From the NCBI GenBank assembly GCA_947579605.1, contig OX388314.1, positions 25,306,000 to 25,369,999 on the forward strand: a stretch of DNA of 64,000 bases, written 5' to 3'. Below the pieces are notes generated by a model. It was not told the origin of the DNA and searched no databases. It saw only the letters and a program-made list of their open reading frames with translations. Position 1 is the stretch's first letter; each line of letters opens with the position of its first letter. This DNA comes from Athripsodes cinereus (taxonomy: Eukaryota > Arthropoda > Insecta > Trichoptera > Leptoceridae). Shown here one piece after another: positions 1-10,825 of this stretch. The translations under genes were made by a program, and so were the position numbers.

Positions 1-402
1 TATGGCAAAACCCTTTACGGGAGTTCCAATTATTACGGTTGACATTTAAAATGGATTATTATTGTGTTTTGTGATAACAGCCACTGGACCAGTCTGACCG
101 CAGATTAACTAACAGCCGCCACTACTGACTGCTAAATACATCAGCCAGCGCCAATACCGCCACAATAGTTGTGTTTCTTATCAGCTGATCACATCACAAC
201 CAGCCAATCAGTATTGCCAGGGAGTTGAGTCAGTTTTTAAACGATACTTGACTAACATTTTATAATATAATAAATGATTTTTTGCAGCTTCCATTGTTTA
301 ATCTTATCAGAACTTCAAGATCTTAATGGAAAATACATTATGTCAATCCTTTGGTTTATTAAAAGAACCACTAAAGTCCAAAAATTGATTGTCTACTTAA
401 TA

Positions 403-580
403 GTTCGTCGGTAGCCTGGGGGTAGAGTATCGGCCTTCAGAACAAGGGGTCCGTGGTTCGATCCCAGGTGCCGGCAAACTTCCCTTTCACGGCACAAGCT
501 TTTAGCTTAGTGTGAAAGATGTATAAGGTTGTATTTGAGTTTATAACAAAACCCAGATATATCTTTTTTTTTTAAAAAAA
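403..580 (+). mobile_element. SINE-1 copy 1 (tRNA-derived)
   Basis: A tRNA-like head carries a B-box, GGTTCGATCCC, at 455-465, and an A-box-like stretch beginning GTAGCCTGG at about 411. A non-tRNA body follows (CCCTTTCACGGCACAAGC, then AAACCCAGATATATC) and ends in a T-rich and A-rich run. The same head, body and tail recur at 45923 and 63601, so this is an interspersed SINE and not a tRNA gene. It should be transcribed by RNA polymerase III if active. The boundary is approximate. Confidence 0.85.
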
Positions 581-603
581 ATATTTTTTTACATCATTCA
601 TTT

Positions 604-642
604 CTACCATCACAGCATTACCCAAAAGTGGGGTAACCGAGA
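604..642 (-). repeat. A-repeat 3'-end fragment
   Basis: This short reverse-orientation piece of the A-repeat terminus reads ACCATCACAGC, then CCAAAAGTGGGGTAACC. It corresponds to the TACCCCACTTGTGGG and GTGATGGTA end seen in longer copies. It abuts a LINE-C fragment. Confidence 0.5.
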
Positions 643-659
643 AATACGTGGGTTAATAA

Positions 660-802
660 AGTAGTTAAAAAATTTCAAGGATGACCGTGTGCTGAGTAAG
701 AGAAATCGGCATGCATGCATGAGAGCTGGTTGCATGAATGTAAAAGAGGCGAAAGACGTATATAAGGACAGCCTTATATAGCGAACCGTTCTCTCTTTTC
801 TT
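660..802 (+). pseudogene. LINE-C 3'-end fragment 1
   Basis: The segment contains GTGTGCTGAGTAAGAGAAAT, then a GCATGCATGCATGAGA stretch and GAGGCGAAAGACGTATATAA. It matches the C-terminal coding end of LINE-C copies near 42.4 and 45.3 kb, where the frame reads SKRNRRACMRNWMNVEEAK. It is truncated at both ends and is not coding. Confidence 0.65.
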
Positions 803-805
803 GAA

Positions 806-1576
806 AAATGCATATTTAACCCTGGCTAACTAGCATACATGTCTAGTAAGAATGAGAGAGTTATTATTGATTAAACCAAAACCTTACTCAGAAAATAATT
901 TGATCTATGGCGGACTTACCTACTCAAATCGAATTTTTCATCATTGAAGGAGGAGACACACAGTTTACCTGAACAGAGCAGAAGTCTGGAGACTTCCATA
1001 CTACGATACAAAGCAAATTAAATACGACGTATTATAAAATAATATTATTTTAGTAGTAATTATACGTTTCAAGTAAATAATTGTGCAAAAAATAATGTCG
1101 ATAATAATTTCGTGTTAATATTAATTGAGAAATCAACACATGTTGTAATCAACAGCTTCCTGTATTACTTATCTATCATTTAATACAAAAATATATGATA
1201 TAACCTAAATGATAATTGGATGGTACATCTTATTATGCAACAATGTGTCAAGACAAAAAATTGAAAAAATATAAATATTTAGCGTTCAGAGGCGGATGGT
1301 GAGTCGGACTAGTGGGGCTGCGGTGGAGTAATAAAAAAATATCTTCACGTAGAAAATAAATAGGTATTGATTTCCCATTTTGATTCTCATCCCTGACAAC
1401 GAATAAAAAATTTCATGAAAAAATACAGTGTAGGTACATATATGATATAATAGAGTGTATATAATTTAGATTATATTCAGAAATGTATCTGTTATCATTA
1501 ATCGGGTGAATGTATGCTAAATTACTGCTATATTTTATTGTTGTATAACCTGTTGAAATGCCAAATAATGGAAAAA
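806..1576. other. Unassigned AT-rich stretch
   Basis: I see no gene or repeat I can name. A patch at about 1285-1330 is richer in G and C than its surroundings but shows no recognisable motif. Confidence 0.5.
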
Positions 1577-1832
1577 ACTACTACTATCACTATATATAAC
1601 GGCATATTTATACCACAAGTGGAATAGTCAGCAGACCAGCTACATTTAACAAACATGCAAGCTACCCTCTTCGTGCTAACAAAAAAATAAAACATTCAGG
1701 ATGGGTGGTGAATGTCATTGCTGAATTTAAGATGTAAAATGTATTTATTTTTCGAACCCTTGCCTTTTACATGACACTTTTAAACTTACGGAAAAGAGCA
1801 GAAAATCAATTCTTTGCTGGATACTCCACGTA
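1577..1832 (-). repeat. A-repeat, near full length
   Basis: Read on the + strand, this begins with CTACTACTATCAC (the reversed TAG tail). It then shows AAACATGCAAGCT, ACATTCAGGATGGGTGG and GCTGAATTTAAGATGTAAAA. It finishes with the reversed 5' block (TTTTACATGACAC, ACTTACGGAAAAGAG, ATACTCCACG). This is one of the few copies carrying both the 5' and 3' halves. Confidence 0.8.
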
Positions 1833-3075
1833 TGAAATACGAATAAAACAAATGCTTTTGATACATTGTTTATTGGAATGAGATAAAATTCTCTTAAGAA
1901 GGAACCACCGCTGGTGTCATAATTCAAACATAAAAGTTATGTCTTTGTTTTGATAAAATAATTAAGAAGCCAAAATTTACCGATCCTCTGTAATGCGTAC
2001 TCAATTTTTTATCTCACAATCAATAAAACTATATTAGAAATCACTCAAAAAATTGGGAGGAATTTGTGGGGCGAACTCATCTGGGGGAGCTGCAAGAGAT
2101 GTCATGGCTTACTGGGAGGGAATGGGAGTGTAGTTTTTCTTTGTTTGCTGACCGACACGAAAAGAAGAAGAAGACTACAAAATACGTTGATAATCTCAGT
2201 CTGAGTTTGGTGTGGTTAAACACGTTGTAGAGTAACACCTTCCATATTATTTTGCATAACTAATAGTATTTGATAAATAACTATTGCAAGATTAATAGAA
2301 AAAACGTAATAACCTTCAGGTGTTATAATTGGTACAACCAGAATAATAATTATTTTTTGAAGTATTTATTTCCTGACATACGTTGCTTTTCAACGTCGCC
2401 AATAAATTGACGTTACAGACTTGAGAGACACGAAACAATACCCTGTATCTCACAAAAATATAGATTTAAACACACCGAAAATCTTCACATTAAATGTGTA
2501 ATGTAATTCATTTGTAATGTGTGATAATCATTTTATTTTCGTCTATTTATTGTGCGAAGACCTTCGATGTTTCCTTCCTGTCAAGATTTATTCCTTGAGA
2601 TGTTCTTCAAAATAGCTCCAGACAAAGAGGAGACATCAGAGACCTTTGCAACACATCCGAAAATACCACCATTACCCCAACACTAACCAATAGCTCGTAT
2701 CGTAAAGGTAAAACAAGTAGGTAGAGGAAATTGAATCTCGAAACATTCGATTGAATGTTTGAAACTCTATCTTCTGGGTATTGGTAAAGATATTGAAAAA
2801 ACTGTGAAATATCAAGATTTTCAGGATGAACGCCATGTCCCAACGCAAAATTAAATATATTACATGTTTTCATCGTGCCTGTTCCGGGTGTGTTTATTTA
2901 TTCTTTTTGCACGTCATCATTATATAGTCTTAAAAAAACAATACAAAATTTAAAATGCTAAATATAGCAATAGATAATGTAAAATATTAGGATGATATGC
3001 AGTGGTGAGATTATCAGTATGAAGTTACAGTCTGTTCGTGCCTGTAATTCCTTTGTGTAAATCCACTATAAGAGA
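1833..3075. other. Mostly unassigned; possible LINE tail at 2050-2175
   Basis: The stretch is AT-rich with no recognised gene. At about 2050-2175 + a more GC-rich stretch reads approximately EMSWLTGREWEC in one frame and ends in an AAGAAGAAGAAG run. That resembles the 3' tail of an RTE-like LINE, but the match is weak. An 88-codon open frame on the minus strand (2607-2873) has no motif I recognise. Confidence 0.35.
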
Positions 3076-3224
3076 CTTTTTACATCTTAAATTTATCGAC
3101 GAGGTTTGCCACCCATCCTGAAAGTCTTAATTTCTTATTGGTACGGAGAGGATAGCTTGCATGTTTATTACATGCGACTGGCTGTTGGGTGGTTGGTTGG
3201 ATATGACGTGATGGGATAGTAGTA
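3076..3224 (+). repeat. A-repeat 3' half
   Basis: It starts at TTTTACATCTTAAATTTATC and continues with GAGGTTTGCCACCCATCCTG and GCTTGCATGTTTATTACATG. It ends GTGATGGGATAGTAGTA. A reversed A-repeat fragment follows immediately, forming a tail-to-tail pair. Confidence 0.8.
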
Positions 3225-3313
3225 CATGCCTCATTGCTGAATTCAACATATTACATATTTTGGTCATGAACTTACAGAAAATACAGGGAGACCTAACTTT
3301 TCTTGGACATGTC
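3225..3313 (-). repeat. A-repeat 5'-half fragment
   Basis: It contains CTCATTGCTGAATTCAACAT followed by ACTTACAGAAAATACAGGGA. These are the reversed middle and 5' parts of the A-repeat, with the 3' third missing. Confidence 0.6.
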
Positions 3314-3840
3314 AGAAAAATGCCATATTCATTAGTAACATATTATTTAAACGAGTTTTAACATACGAGGTATTTCAACTTCATAGTCATACTCTGAATA
3401 AAATTGAGCCGAGTTCGATTTGCTGCCGCACACACTTAAGTTAATACGTTTTGTTTTTGTTTTTATTTTATTTTTTCTTAATGTAGGTATAATATTTTGG
3501 ACATACTTGGTCATGCATGAAGGTTGATATTGTATTATTTTTGGACTTACGGCAGTCGAAGTAGTAGTGGTAGCAATATTTTTGGGCATGGAAATCATGT
3601 AGATGTTGTTTTTTTTTTTGTTTTAAGCATTATCCCGTATAAGGCGATACAGGTTTTACATATGAACATAAATAAACGACGGGTTGCTTCTATAGGAAAC
3701 ACGTTATATTTAAAGTTATGTTTACAAAAAAATACTTATAAAAATGCTACCATTTTGGCTGACATGGTTTATATTTCTTTAGCCCTGCTTGCTGAGTTAA
3801 GGTTGACTAACAAAAACTATCCCGTGAGTCTTCGTTAAAG
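3314..3840. other. Unassigned stretch
   Basis: AT-rich sequence. It contains a 104-codon open frame (3524-3838 +) without any recognisable domain, codon pattern or neighbouring exon signal. I treat it as a chance frame. Confidence 0.4.
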
Positions 3841-3841
3841 A

Positions 3842-3980
3842 ACATCAGGTCTCCCACTCTTTTCAGTAATATTTCGAGTGTCCTGTAAAAGGAAAACATT
3901 CGTAAAACATTATTGGCACACGTAAATGTTTTAACATCTTTAAGTCAGCGACAAACTGCATTCCACCCATTCTGAATGGC
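3842..3980 (+). repeat. A-repeat 5' half
   Basis: It has GTCTCCCACTCTTTTCAGTA, TTTCGAGTGTCCTGTAAAAG and CCACCCATTCTGAATGG, in A-repeat order and separated by a small insertion. It runs directly into a reversed copy. Confidence 0.7.
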
Positions 3981-4112
3981 TAACTACTCTTATCACATTA
4001 TATATAAACGTGCAAGCTGTCGTCTACGTGCCAATAAAAAAAATAAGAAATTCAGAATGGGTGACAAGTCTCATCGCTGAATTACAGGTGTAAAATATCT
4101 TTTACAGGCTTT
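3981..4112 (-). repeat. A-repeat 3' half, inverted against the preceding copy
   Basis: It reads CTACTCTTATCAC, then AACGTGCAAGCTGTCGTCTA and CATCGCTGAATTACAGG. With the preceding half it forms an inverted composite. Confidence 0.7.
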
Positions 4113-4365
4113 TGGTTAGTGTAAGGGTAATTGTCATTGATGATGAGTGTTTGTATGTTTGTTGTTTGTGGAGTAAATTAATTTTAATGTGTGTGCAAGG
4201 TGTGTTTGTTTGTGGAGCATGATAATGAATGTTGTGTGAAATGAAAAATATCTGTATATAAAAATCTTTTGATGTATTTGTTTTTATGTATGAAAAGCTT
4301 ATTAAAGGCTGTAAATAAAAAAAAATAGATGCAAGCCTTATCGCTGAATTTAAAATGTAATTGTC
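4113..4365 (+). repeat. Probable LINE 3' tail plus small A-repeat fragment
   Basis: A TG-rich untranslated-type sequence runs to CTGTAAATAAAAAAAAATAG at about 4328, which looks like a retroelement 3' end. It is followed at 4330-4365 by a reversed A-repeat crumb (TTATCGCTGAATTTAAAATG). A LINE tail inserted next to or into an A-repeat would explain this arrangement. The LINE family is not identified. Confidence 0.35.
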
Positions 4366-5325
4366 TTTATTTTATAAGCGTGTTTTATACGAAAAGACGA
4401 ATTTATTATAAATTCTATTGCTTAGGTATCAATTAATGCGTCATATTTTTCAATTGCAGCAAACTCGAAAACTTGCAAAAAAGAATGTAAGATATTTTCT
4501 ATCTCGAAGATTTTACAGATAGATTTCTTTTCATCTTTCATTTTTATTTTCCATGTTGATCTTGCCTTGTAATGAAGCCCATGCCTCATTGCTGCATATT
4601 ATTAATATTGAGAGGAGATTATTACTCATAGAGGTTGTTATAATTAGATGGCCGTTGGCGCCAAACATAGCCATAACATCTACACATCCTCACTAAAACA
4701 CAGGTAACATAGCCAACAAAACAAAACCATTCATTGAAAGGTACAACTACAAATAATAAATAATATTCATTACGAGTATAGTAATAAGAAAAACTTTTCA
4801 CAAAGTGTAGCCTATTTGAAAATAAGTAAAAATTATCTTGAATCATCTCATGAACACAGGTATTTTTCTTGAAAAAACGTCAACAATCATCGAAAGGTAT
4901 TTATCAAAATTGTATTGTTGTTTTGGTTGGAGTATAATATTGTTTTGACTTTATTGTGTGTGCCTGGAAAATTTCTTATTTATTCGTAATTTTCTATACG
5001 AACCTTTACGCTTTGGCGACACAATGTCGGCTGAACACCTGCAAGTTGAATTGTTGCATATAAAAAAAGTCGTAACATCGACGTAGTTGTTCGTGGGAAT
5101 ATGATCTTAATATGTAAAGTAAATAAGATTAAGTTTTCTTTGTGTTTTAATTGAAATAATCTGAAGTGATCTTTAAATCTCAGAACGGTGTTAGTCACCA
5201 GCTTTCCACGGTGTCTCTTTTCTTGTAAATAAGGCGGTAAAGGTGTGATTTTGATCAAGCGATTTTTTCGCAGTAAAAAATGCGAGATATTTTTTTATTT
5301 TTTATATATTACTACTGATTTAGTG
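4366..5325. other. Unassigned AT-rich stretch
   Basis: I see only an A-repeat-like crumb at about 4580 (GCCTCATTGCTGCAT). A 92-codon minus-strand open frame (4980-5258) shows nothing I recognise. Confidence 0.4.
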
Positions 5326-5333
5326 GTCTAACA

Positions 5334-5559
5334 CAGTGTTCCGCAAAGCATGTGCCGCGGCACACTGGTGTACCGTGGTCATCAGTTTGTGTGCCGCGGC
5401 AAAAAGTCAAGGTTTTGTGAAAATAATACACCTAAAAATAGCTGAGAGCTATAAGAGCGAGTCGCTTTGTTAAATAAACATTGCTTTTTTCTTTGGTGTA
5501 CCTCTAAAATTTCTAGATTTGATAGGTGTACCTTGAACACAAAAAGTTTCGGAACACTG
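5334..5559. mobile_element. hAT-type MITE with 8-bp TSD
   Basis: The element starts CAGTGTTCCG and ends CGGAACACTG, a perfect 10-bp terminal inverted repeat. It is flanked by identical 8-bp copies of GTCTAACA (5326-5333 and 5560-5567), the duplication length of hAT transposons. The interior carries the repeated phrase GTGCCGCGGCA. At 226 bp it cannot encode a transposase, so it is non-autonomous. Confidence 0.9.
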
Positions 5560-5817
5560 GTCTAACAGACCGCTATTATGACATCGAATAGATGAAATCC
5601 TAGACCCGATTCCTTGTAGGATCACATAAAAATACTGTGGAAATATGATGGCAAAAGTTGATTAGTTGGATTTTTATGAAAATTAGATTTTTCACCAGAT
5701 ACCTATGTCTCTTGAAACTTAATTTTATTATTGCGCTTTAAATATAGGTAGGTACCTACTTAAACGATATAATTATTAGCATAAAAATGGAAAATAATCA
5801 TAAGAAAAGACCTATCT

Positions 5818-5985
5818 ATCTATACATACCCTCACGCCATGTCCCAGGAAGGGTAGGCAGAGAGAATGGAACGCCATATAGATCAATCCTTACAAATTTT
5901 TTTCGCTTCCTCCACTTTCATCCAGTTTCTCAGACATGCCCGCCGATTTCTCTTACTCAACACGCGGCCGACCTCGACCTATTTC
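5818..5985 (-). pseudogene. LINE-C 3'-end fragment 2
   Basis: Reverse orientation: CCCTCACGCCATGTCCCAGG, GGGTAGGCAGAGAGAATGGA, then TTTCTCTTACTCAACACGCG. On the minus strand this is the end of the LINE-C reading frame followed by its CTACCC terminus. It is truncated. Confidence 0.7.
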
Positions 5986-6892
5986 ATATGCTTACAAAAA
6001 TTTTGCTAAAGTGAAATTTGCTTTTTCTGACATATCCACTTTTACCACATTACTACAGATATTTGATGCTGGATGGTTAGTTGGAAGACATCGTACTCTA
6101 GCGATAAACTCGTCATCTGTGCATTAAATTGTATACTTAATTGATATTTTTATGATAGGTACTTGTAATGATTGATATTATAGCCAAAATACATTAAAAA
6201 ATAAATAAATTCATTTAAATCTTAAATCGCGCAACGACAATTTTGCGAACAAAAAATTCGTCGCGCCGTACGCTGCGCTAACGCGATAGTGAAACAAATG
6301 AACACAACATGATATTTCATATATGGAATGTAAACGGACATTTTAAACTGTATAATAATAATAATATATGTGTAACCTCTAGATAATGCTATATGTAACT
6401 AACTTAGTTATCTTGTGTTGTATTAATTATTGTGTTACTCTTCCCACTTATTATATTACAATAGTATAACAAATGTGTGTACATATTGTAATCTTTAACA
6501 AAACATTAAGATTCTGTGAGTAAACAAACTCTTATCATGAAATACTTGAAATATTTTAATGTCTGTTCACAAAACAGTATAATAATAGAAGAAGATAGAA
6601 AATCGTTTGGTTTCATTTGTTCCACATTCCAAATTTAACTTTTGTCATTCGTTTTGTTAATTAACATTAGTTTATAAGACTAGCCTTTCTATGAATAGTT
6701 TTGCATTAAGCTATTTTTATTTATTTATTTATCTAATCATCCAATCACTCGTACATATTATCACGATATTTCCTACGTGAAGGGTAGCCAGCCACTTTTT
6801 CTTTATTAACTTCTTGGTGTACAATTATAGTTATACAATGGTGATAGAAATAACGAAAAAAAACATAAGCGTACTATAATAATTATACATAG
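5986..6892. other. Unassigned, with one LINE-tail-like motif
   Basis: At 6068-6122 + the text GGTTAGTTGGAAGACATCG followed by GCGATAAACTCG matches motifs at 25.24 and 29.15 kb, a common insect retroelement 3'-UTR word. A CpG-rich patch at about 6228-6290 has no recognised identity. The rest is featureless. Confidence 0.4.
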
Positions 6893-7450
6893 CGTTGCCG
6901 TGGATGTGAAGTGATTCTAACCCACAAGACAGACATTTCGAGAAAAAGGGTAATAAAGTTATGCTGTCGCATCCGCCAATACTAATCTGACTATAACTAA
7001 GTTACATTGCATAGATTTCACTAAAATTTTTACACAATATTCCTGATCACATATTCCACTAATATAAATAACAAAATATTAAACAATTTTTATATTTTAG
7101 AAGTAAACACGAATTTTACACTTGGGTTATTTCACCACTGTAGCTGAGAAAGATCCACCTGTAGGAAAGTTGTTGGAAAGTTATGCGCTATGCGGCTTGG
7201 ATCTTTTCACTTCTATAATTTAATTGAACTATTTATTCCTATCTGCGTTTGTGAAATGCTCTAACACACACTTGAAATGATATAAAAATACTTAACATCT
7301 CTTCAAAACTTTCCAAAAATGCCCTTTAGGAATATCAAATCACTTATTTCTCTTCACCACTGTGTTCTCCGTGGTTTTCTGAACAAAACTGCATACTTAA
7401 CTCATTTTTCAAAAAAGTGTGGTTTGGATCACTTCACCTCCACGGCAACG
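6893..7450. mobile_element. Long-TIR non-autonomous element
   Basis: The left end CGTTGCCGTGGATGTGAAGT matches, in inverted orientation, the right end near 7413-7450, whose complement begins CGTTGCCGTGGAGGTGAAGT. Similarity extends for about 37 bp with a few mismatches. I cannot see a convincing target duplication, so the superfamily is open. No coding capacity is visible. Confidence 0.6.
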
Positions 7451-7462
7451 AATTAGGTTTAT

Positions 7463-7635
7463 ATTGACATTGTACATCTTAAATTCAGCGATGAGGTTTG
7501 CCACCCATCCTGAATGTCTTGATTTTGTGTTGGCACGAAGAGGACAGTTTGCATGTTTCTTACATGCAGCTGATCTGCTGGCTACCCCACTTGTGGGATA
7601 TGCCGTGATGGTATAGTAGTAGTAGTAGTAGTAGG
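7463..7635 (+). repeat. A-repeat 3' half with (TAG)n tail
   Basis: A clean copy: TACATCTTAAATTCAGCGAT, GTTTGCCACCCATCCTGAAT, CTGGCTACCCCACTTGTGGG, then GTGATGGTATAG followed by a TAG triplet array to 7635. It begins only about 13 bp after the preceding TIR element. Confidence 0.85.
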
Positions 7636-8984
7636 TATATTATTATGCTTTAAAAACACAACAGAATGTAAAATATAGGTACTTAATAATAATCGCACTG
7701 TTCAAGTCGTTCGTTGTCTTTGTTCCGTTTAATAGCTAAACAATTCAAAAATGAAAATAGGAACATCATTTCTTCCATAACTTTATATTCATTATGCATA
7801 GGGAATCGTGTATTTTTTATAGTTATTTATTTGTTTGTGGAATTGAAAGAGGTGTGTGTACCTATTGCCAATTAAAAAAAATCGACTTGATTTGTTATGT
7901 ATTTGGACAGTTGATTAAATAATACAAACTACTTTACGTAGGATTAATTGCCTAAAAATCCTCGTGCAATTTTCGGAAAAGAATTGATATCTAACAAGTG
8001 GCTGTAAATTTTCATTCGAATATTCTTACGAATTTTTTTAAGATCTACGCCTTAGCGAATAAAGAATTGTATTCAATTTATTTATGAGGTACGTTACCTA
8101 TGGTGAATGACTTATTGGCACACAGAGACGATCTACATTTATGGCTACGAGAGATATCGTGATGGTATAGATAAAAAGACAAGAAAATCTTCGACGTGTT
8201 TTTGGTTTATAAAGATTTTTCTGTTTGTATCGTCAGATCGTTATTTGTTTACGAGTTTAAAGAATTTTGTATATTTTAATGTCAAAATTTATTAAATGGA
8301 TATTTTATTCAAAAAAATATTAAGTAAACACCACGTGCACTTCATTAGACAGATACATGGTCCGAACACATCATCCTCAGCAGCAGTCTTTGCGTTCATC
8401 ACATTCTCCAAATTCCTCAAAACTGGTTTCATAATGCAAATCAAATCGTCCTTCAGGACCTTGAACAACGAACACCCGGTTCTTCAGACGCATAAATCTT
8501 TTAAAAAGTCTTATCATTTTCCTCCTTCATTCTATCAGCATTCCGTAAATAACTCATTAGCAAATCACGTCATAATTTTTTTTTCTTGAATACGTAATTA
8601 ATAATTTAATTTAAATAAATACATAATAAGTACATCCTGTTGCATTCTTACGACGTACAACCTTGTAAAGAAAGACGAAAAAGGGGAAATAAGTTCCAGA
8701 TTATGGAGATAGTTACAGCACTAGGTGTGAACTGGAGAACAGTAGGTAGCTGTCTTGGATCTAAGCAAATAGAAGCAGATTCGGTGGGAAGCCAAGACCT
8801 AACAAATATTATTATTCCGTTTCTTCATCCATAATGTTTCGGAGACCATTTTTTTTGCATGATTTTCTATCACAATAAACCGTTTCTATGACAACGACAT
8901 CAGAATGTCAGTAATATTGTGAAAAGATGTGAGTCTATTGACACAGAACCGCACTGATTGGACGTGAATGTTTCTTGACCTGTA
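7636..8984. other. Unassigned; weak LINE-like frame at 8640-8834
   Basis: AT-rich with no gene recognised. One 64-codon frame at 8640-8834 contains NWRTVGS, vaguely like LINE C-terminal DxxxWR motifs. I give it little weight. The open frames at 8107-8589 show no features. Confidence 0.3.
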
Positions 8985-9330
8985 CTCGTTCATAAATTTT
9001 GGCTATCGCATCCACATTCGAATCCTCATCTTTTACTTTAAAAAACTCCGCATCCTCAAAAAATAAATGAGTATGTGCGAAGGGTGTTATTCATCTGTAA
9101 TCTTCATTACATGCAAGTGGTTCGCTGACTACCCCACTTGTGGAAAATGCCGAGATGGTATAAATAAATGAGAAATTTATGGTAATATATCTAAAAAAAG
9201 ACTCAATATTTTCGTCATGAAAATTGAATATATCAACATCCACATCTTCATCTGCATCTTAATTAAGGTTAAATCCTCATCCTTATAAAAGATTTACTTT
9301 AGATCCGCATCTGCGTCCGCTACAACTCTA
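8985..9330. repeat. CATCC-rich sequence, possible decayed hAT, with nested A-repeat
   Basis: Phrases such as CGCATCCACATTCGAATCC and GATCCGCATCTGCGTCCGC recur on both sides of 9060-9166. Such repeated CATCCGCATCC text is typical inside some non-autonomous hAT elements. I could not find matching terminal repeats or a target duplication, so this is tentative. Confidence 0.3.
9060..9166 (+). repeat. A-repeat 3'-end fragment
   Basis: It contains TTACATGCAAGTGG, CTGACTACCCCACTTGTGG and GAGATGGTATAAAT. It is diverged and 5'-truncated, and is flanked on both sides by the CATCC-rich text. Confidence 0.6.
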
Positions 9331-9693
9331 CTTTTATTTACTATACCACATTTATCATCATAGGTAAGTAGGTACCACATTTTATATAAATGGTATAATT
9401 TGACACCTGTGAAATACCATAAATAATATAAACAATAGTTCATTTACTATTTATAAAACTATACTGGAAATATCATATAGATAGGTGAGTATACCCATGT
9501 ACATCTATATGTTTATATGAATAAATAGACACTTATAGATGGTTACTTAATTGTGGTTAAATTAATTACTTGATTTGTGTGACATTTGCACTATTCAACT
9601 TAATCAACTGGTGCTGTATTGACTTATTACGATAAACACTATGTATTGAGTATAGCTGCATATTATATATGCTAGATGCCTGTGTATTGAGAG

Positions 9694-10461
9694 CAGGGTT
9701 GCCAGGTGTTCGGTATTCTACCGAACTGTTCGGTATTTTAGCACCGTGTTCGGTGTTCGGTATGACAAAAATACCGAAGTATGGGCGGTTCGGTATTTTT
9801 TTCTGATTATTTTTTCTCCATAATAAACGACGTAAGCCCTTACTTAAAACAGTAATTAAAACAATAATGGCAGTACCAATGTATTAATGCTTATGTGGAA
9901 AGAGAATTTAGCCATATGAATTATTTGTGGACGAACAGCCGTAATAAATTAAGTATGGACATGGTGAAGGCTGAATTATGTATACGACGTAATATCAGTC
10001 TGACATGTCGCGAAATGCATGGGATAGTTAAAGCAAATAAGACAATGCTGGAAGCTTGCATTAATGAGAAAAAATATAATATTTATAAGTTAGGGTAGCT
10101 AGTTGCTCTTGTGCAATGGCTTTTTGTATTTTAAGTTCATAATTTTCTTTCTGCTATGATTAAACTTGTTAAGTAGAATTTCTAGTCGGAACATTATGAC
10201 TGTATGTGTATGTCTTTTTTCTGATTGCTATTTTTTTTTATTTTGATTGCTTATATATTATAAAATAATTCTCCCCAAAGCACGAGCTACGCTCAATTTT
10301 GGGGAGTAATTGTATTTGGAAAAAAATGTATTATTTTATCGTTCGATTATTGTAAATGATATTTGTGTTTAATAAACTATTATTATTATATAGATCAACG
10401 ATTAAAAAAAATTTTTTTGCTCAATGTTCGGTATTTTTTTGGAAAAGACCTGGCAACCCTG
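9694..10461 (+). mobile_element. hAT transposon relic with 8-bp TSD
   Basis: The termini are CAGGGTTGCCAGGT and its exact complement ACCTGGCAACCCTG. They are bounded by identical 8-bp copies of ATTGAGAG (9686-9693 and 10462-10469). Subterminal TTCGGTATT words repeat at both ends. The 768-bp element keeps only the end of a transposase frame (see the next entry). The duplication length and C-terminal domain place it in hAT. It is internally deleted and non-autonomous. Confidence 0.93.
9868..10098 (+). pseudogene. hAT transposase C-terminal (dimerisation) remnant
   Basis: The frame is open from an upstream TAA at 9865 and reads INAYVEREFSHMNYLWTN, then RNKLSMDMVKAEL. This is the pattern of the hAT C-terminal dimerisation region, which normally has a VERGFSxMN-type helix followed by RNxLxxxxVxxxL. 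About 77 residues survive of a protein normally over 500 residues long. No catalytic DDE region remains, so it cannot transpose itself. It sits within the TIRs at 9694-10461. Confidence 0.8.
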
Positions 10462-10469
10462 ATTGAGAG

Positions 10470-10790
10470 GCGAGTCTGGACAAAGATGTGTATTATTATT
10501 ATTACTATTACTGACAATAAGACGATTCTTACAAGGATCATTACTGCTGCAGGCCAATGCGAACCCAGAAAACAACCTTAAACAATATCCATACGACAAC
10601 ACAACTACAATATACCTATCTTCATTTTTCCTTTTAAATGCTGCATACGTCACGTTAAAGATTTCAACTTCTCCAGCCAGAACATTAAGCATTTGAATAG
10701 CCCTTCCTACTGGGGACTTTGCCAATATGTTTGTTCTGCTTTGAGACTGGTAAAAAAATCGTGATCCCGAGAACGTCCATATTATGCATC
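10470..10790 (-). pseudogene. LINE-H 3' end, copy 1
   Basis: The minus-strand frame reads FYQSQSRTNILAKSPVGRAI and then EVEIFNVTYAAFK. It resembles the extreme C-terminus of non-LTR retrotransposon polyproteins, where R-T-N plus SP-x-x-R and a final F/Y-rich turn recur. Downstream on the minus strand lies a 3'-UTR block (AATGATCCTTGTAAGAATCG) that recurs at 37.7 kb, then an AATAATAAT tail. The hAT at 9694-10461 inserted right beside this tail. Confidence 0.65.
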
Positions 10791-10825
10791 GGGAACATTT
10801 ATGTATGTATGATGATACCAATAGC

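Noticed and set aside
403..480. Functional tRNA gene
   Set aside because: The B-box is good, but the same head plus a fixed non-tRNA body and tail occurs three times, and the acceptor stem is not formed. It is a SINE.
3524..3838. 104-codon frame as a gene
   Set aside because: No domain, no signal and no neighbouring exon-like features. It is AT-rich and fits a chance frame.
7419..7616. Recurring 61-65-codon frames with AMRFATHPECLDF and ATPLVGYAVM, also at 43245-43430 and 53876-54073
   Set aside because: They recur because the A-repeat recurs. Different copies carry stops and frameshifts at random and similarity is equal at the DNA level. No start context or domain is present.
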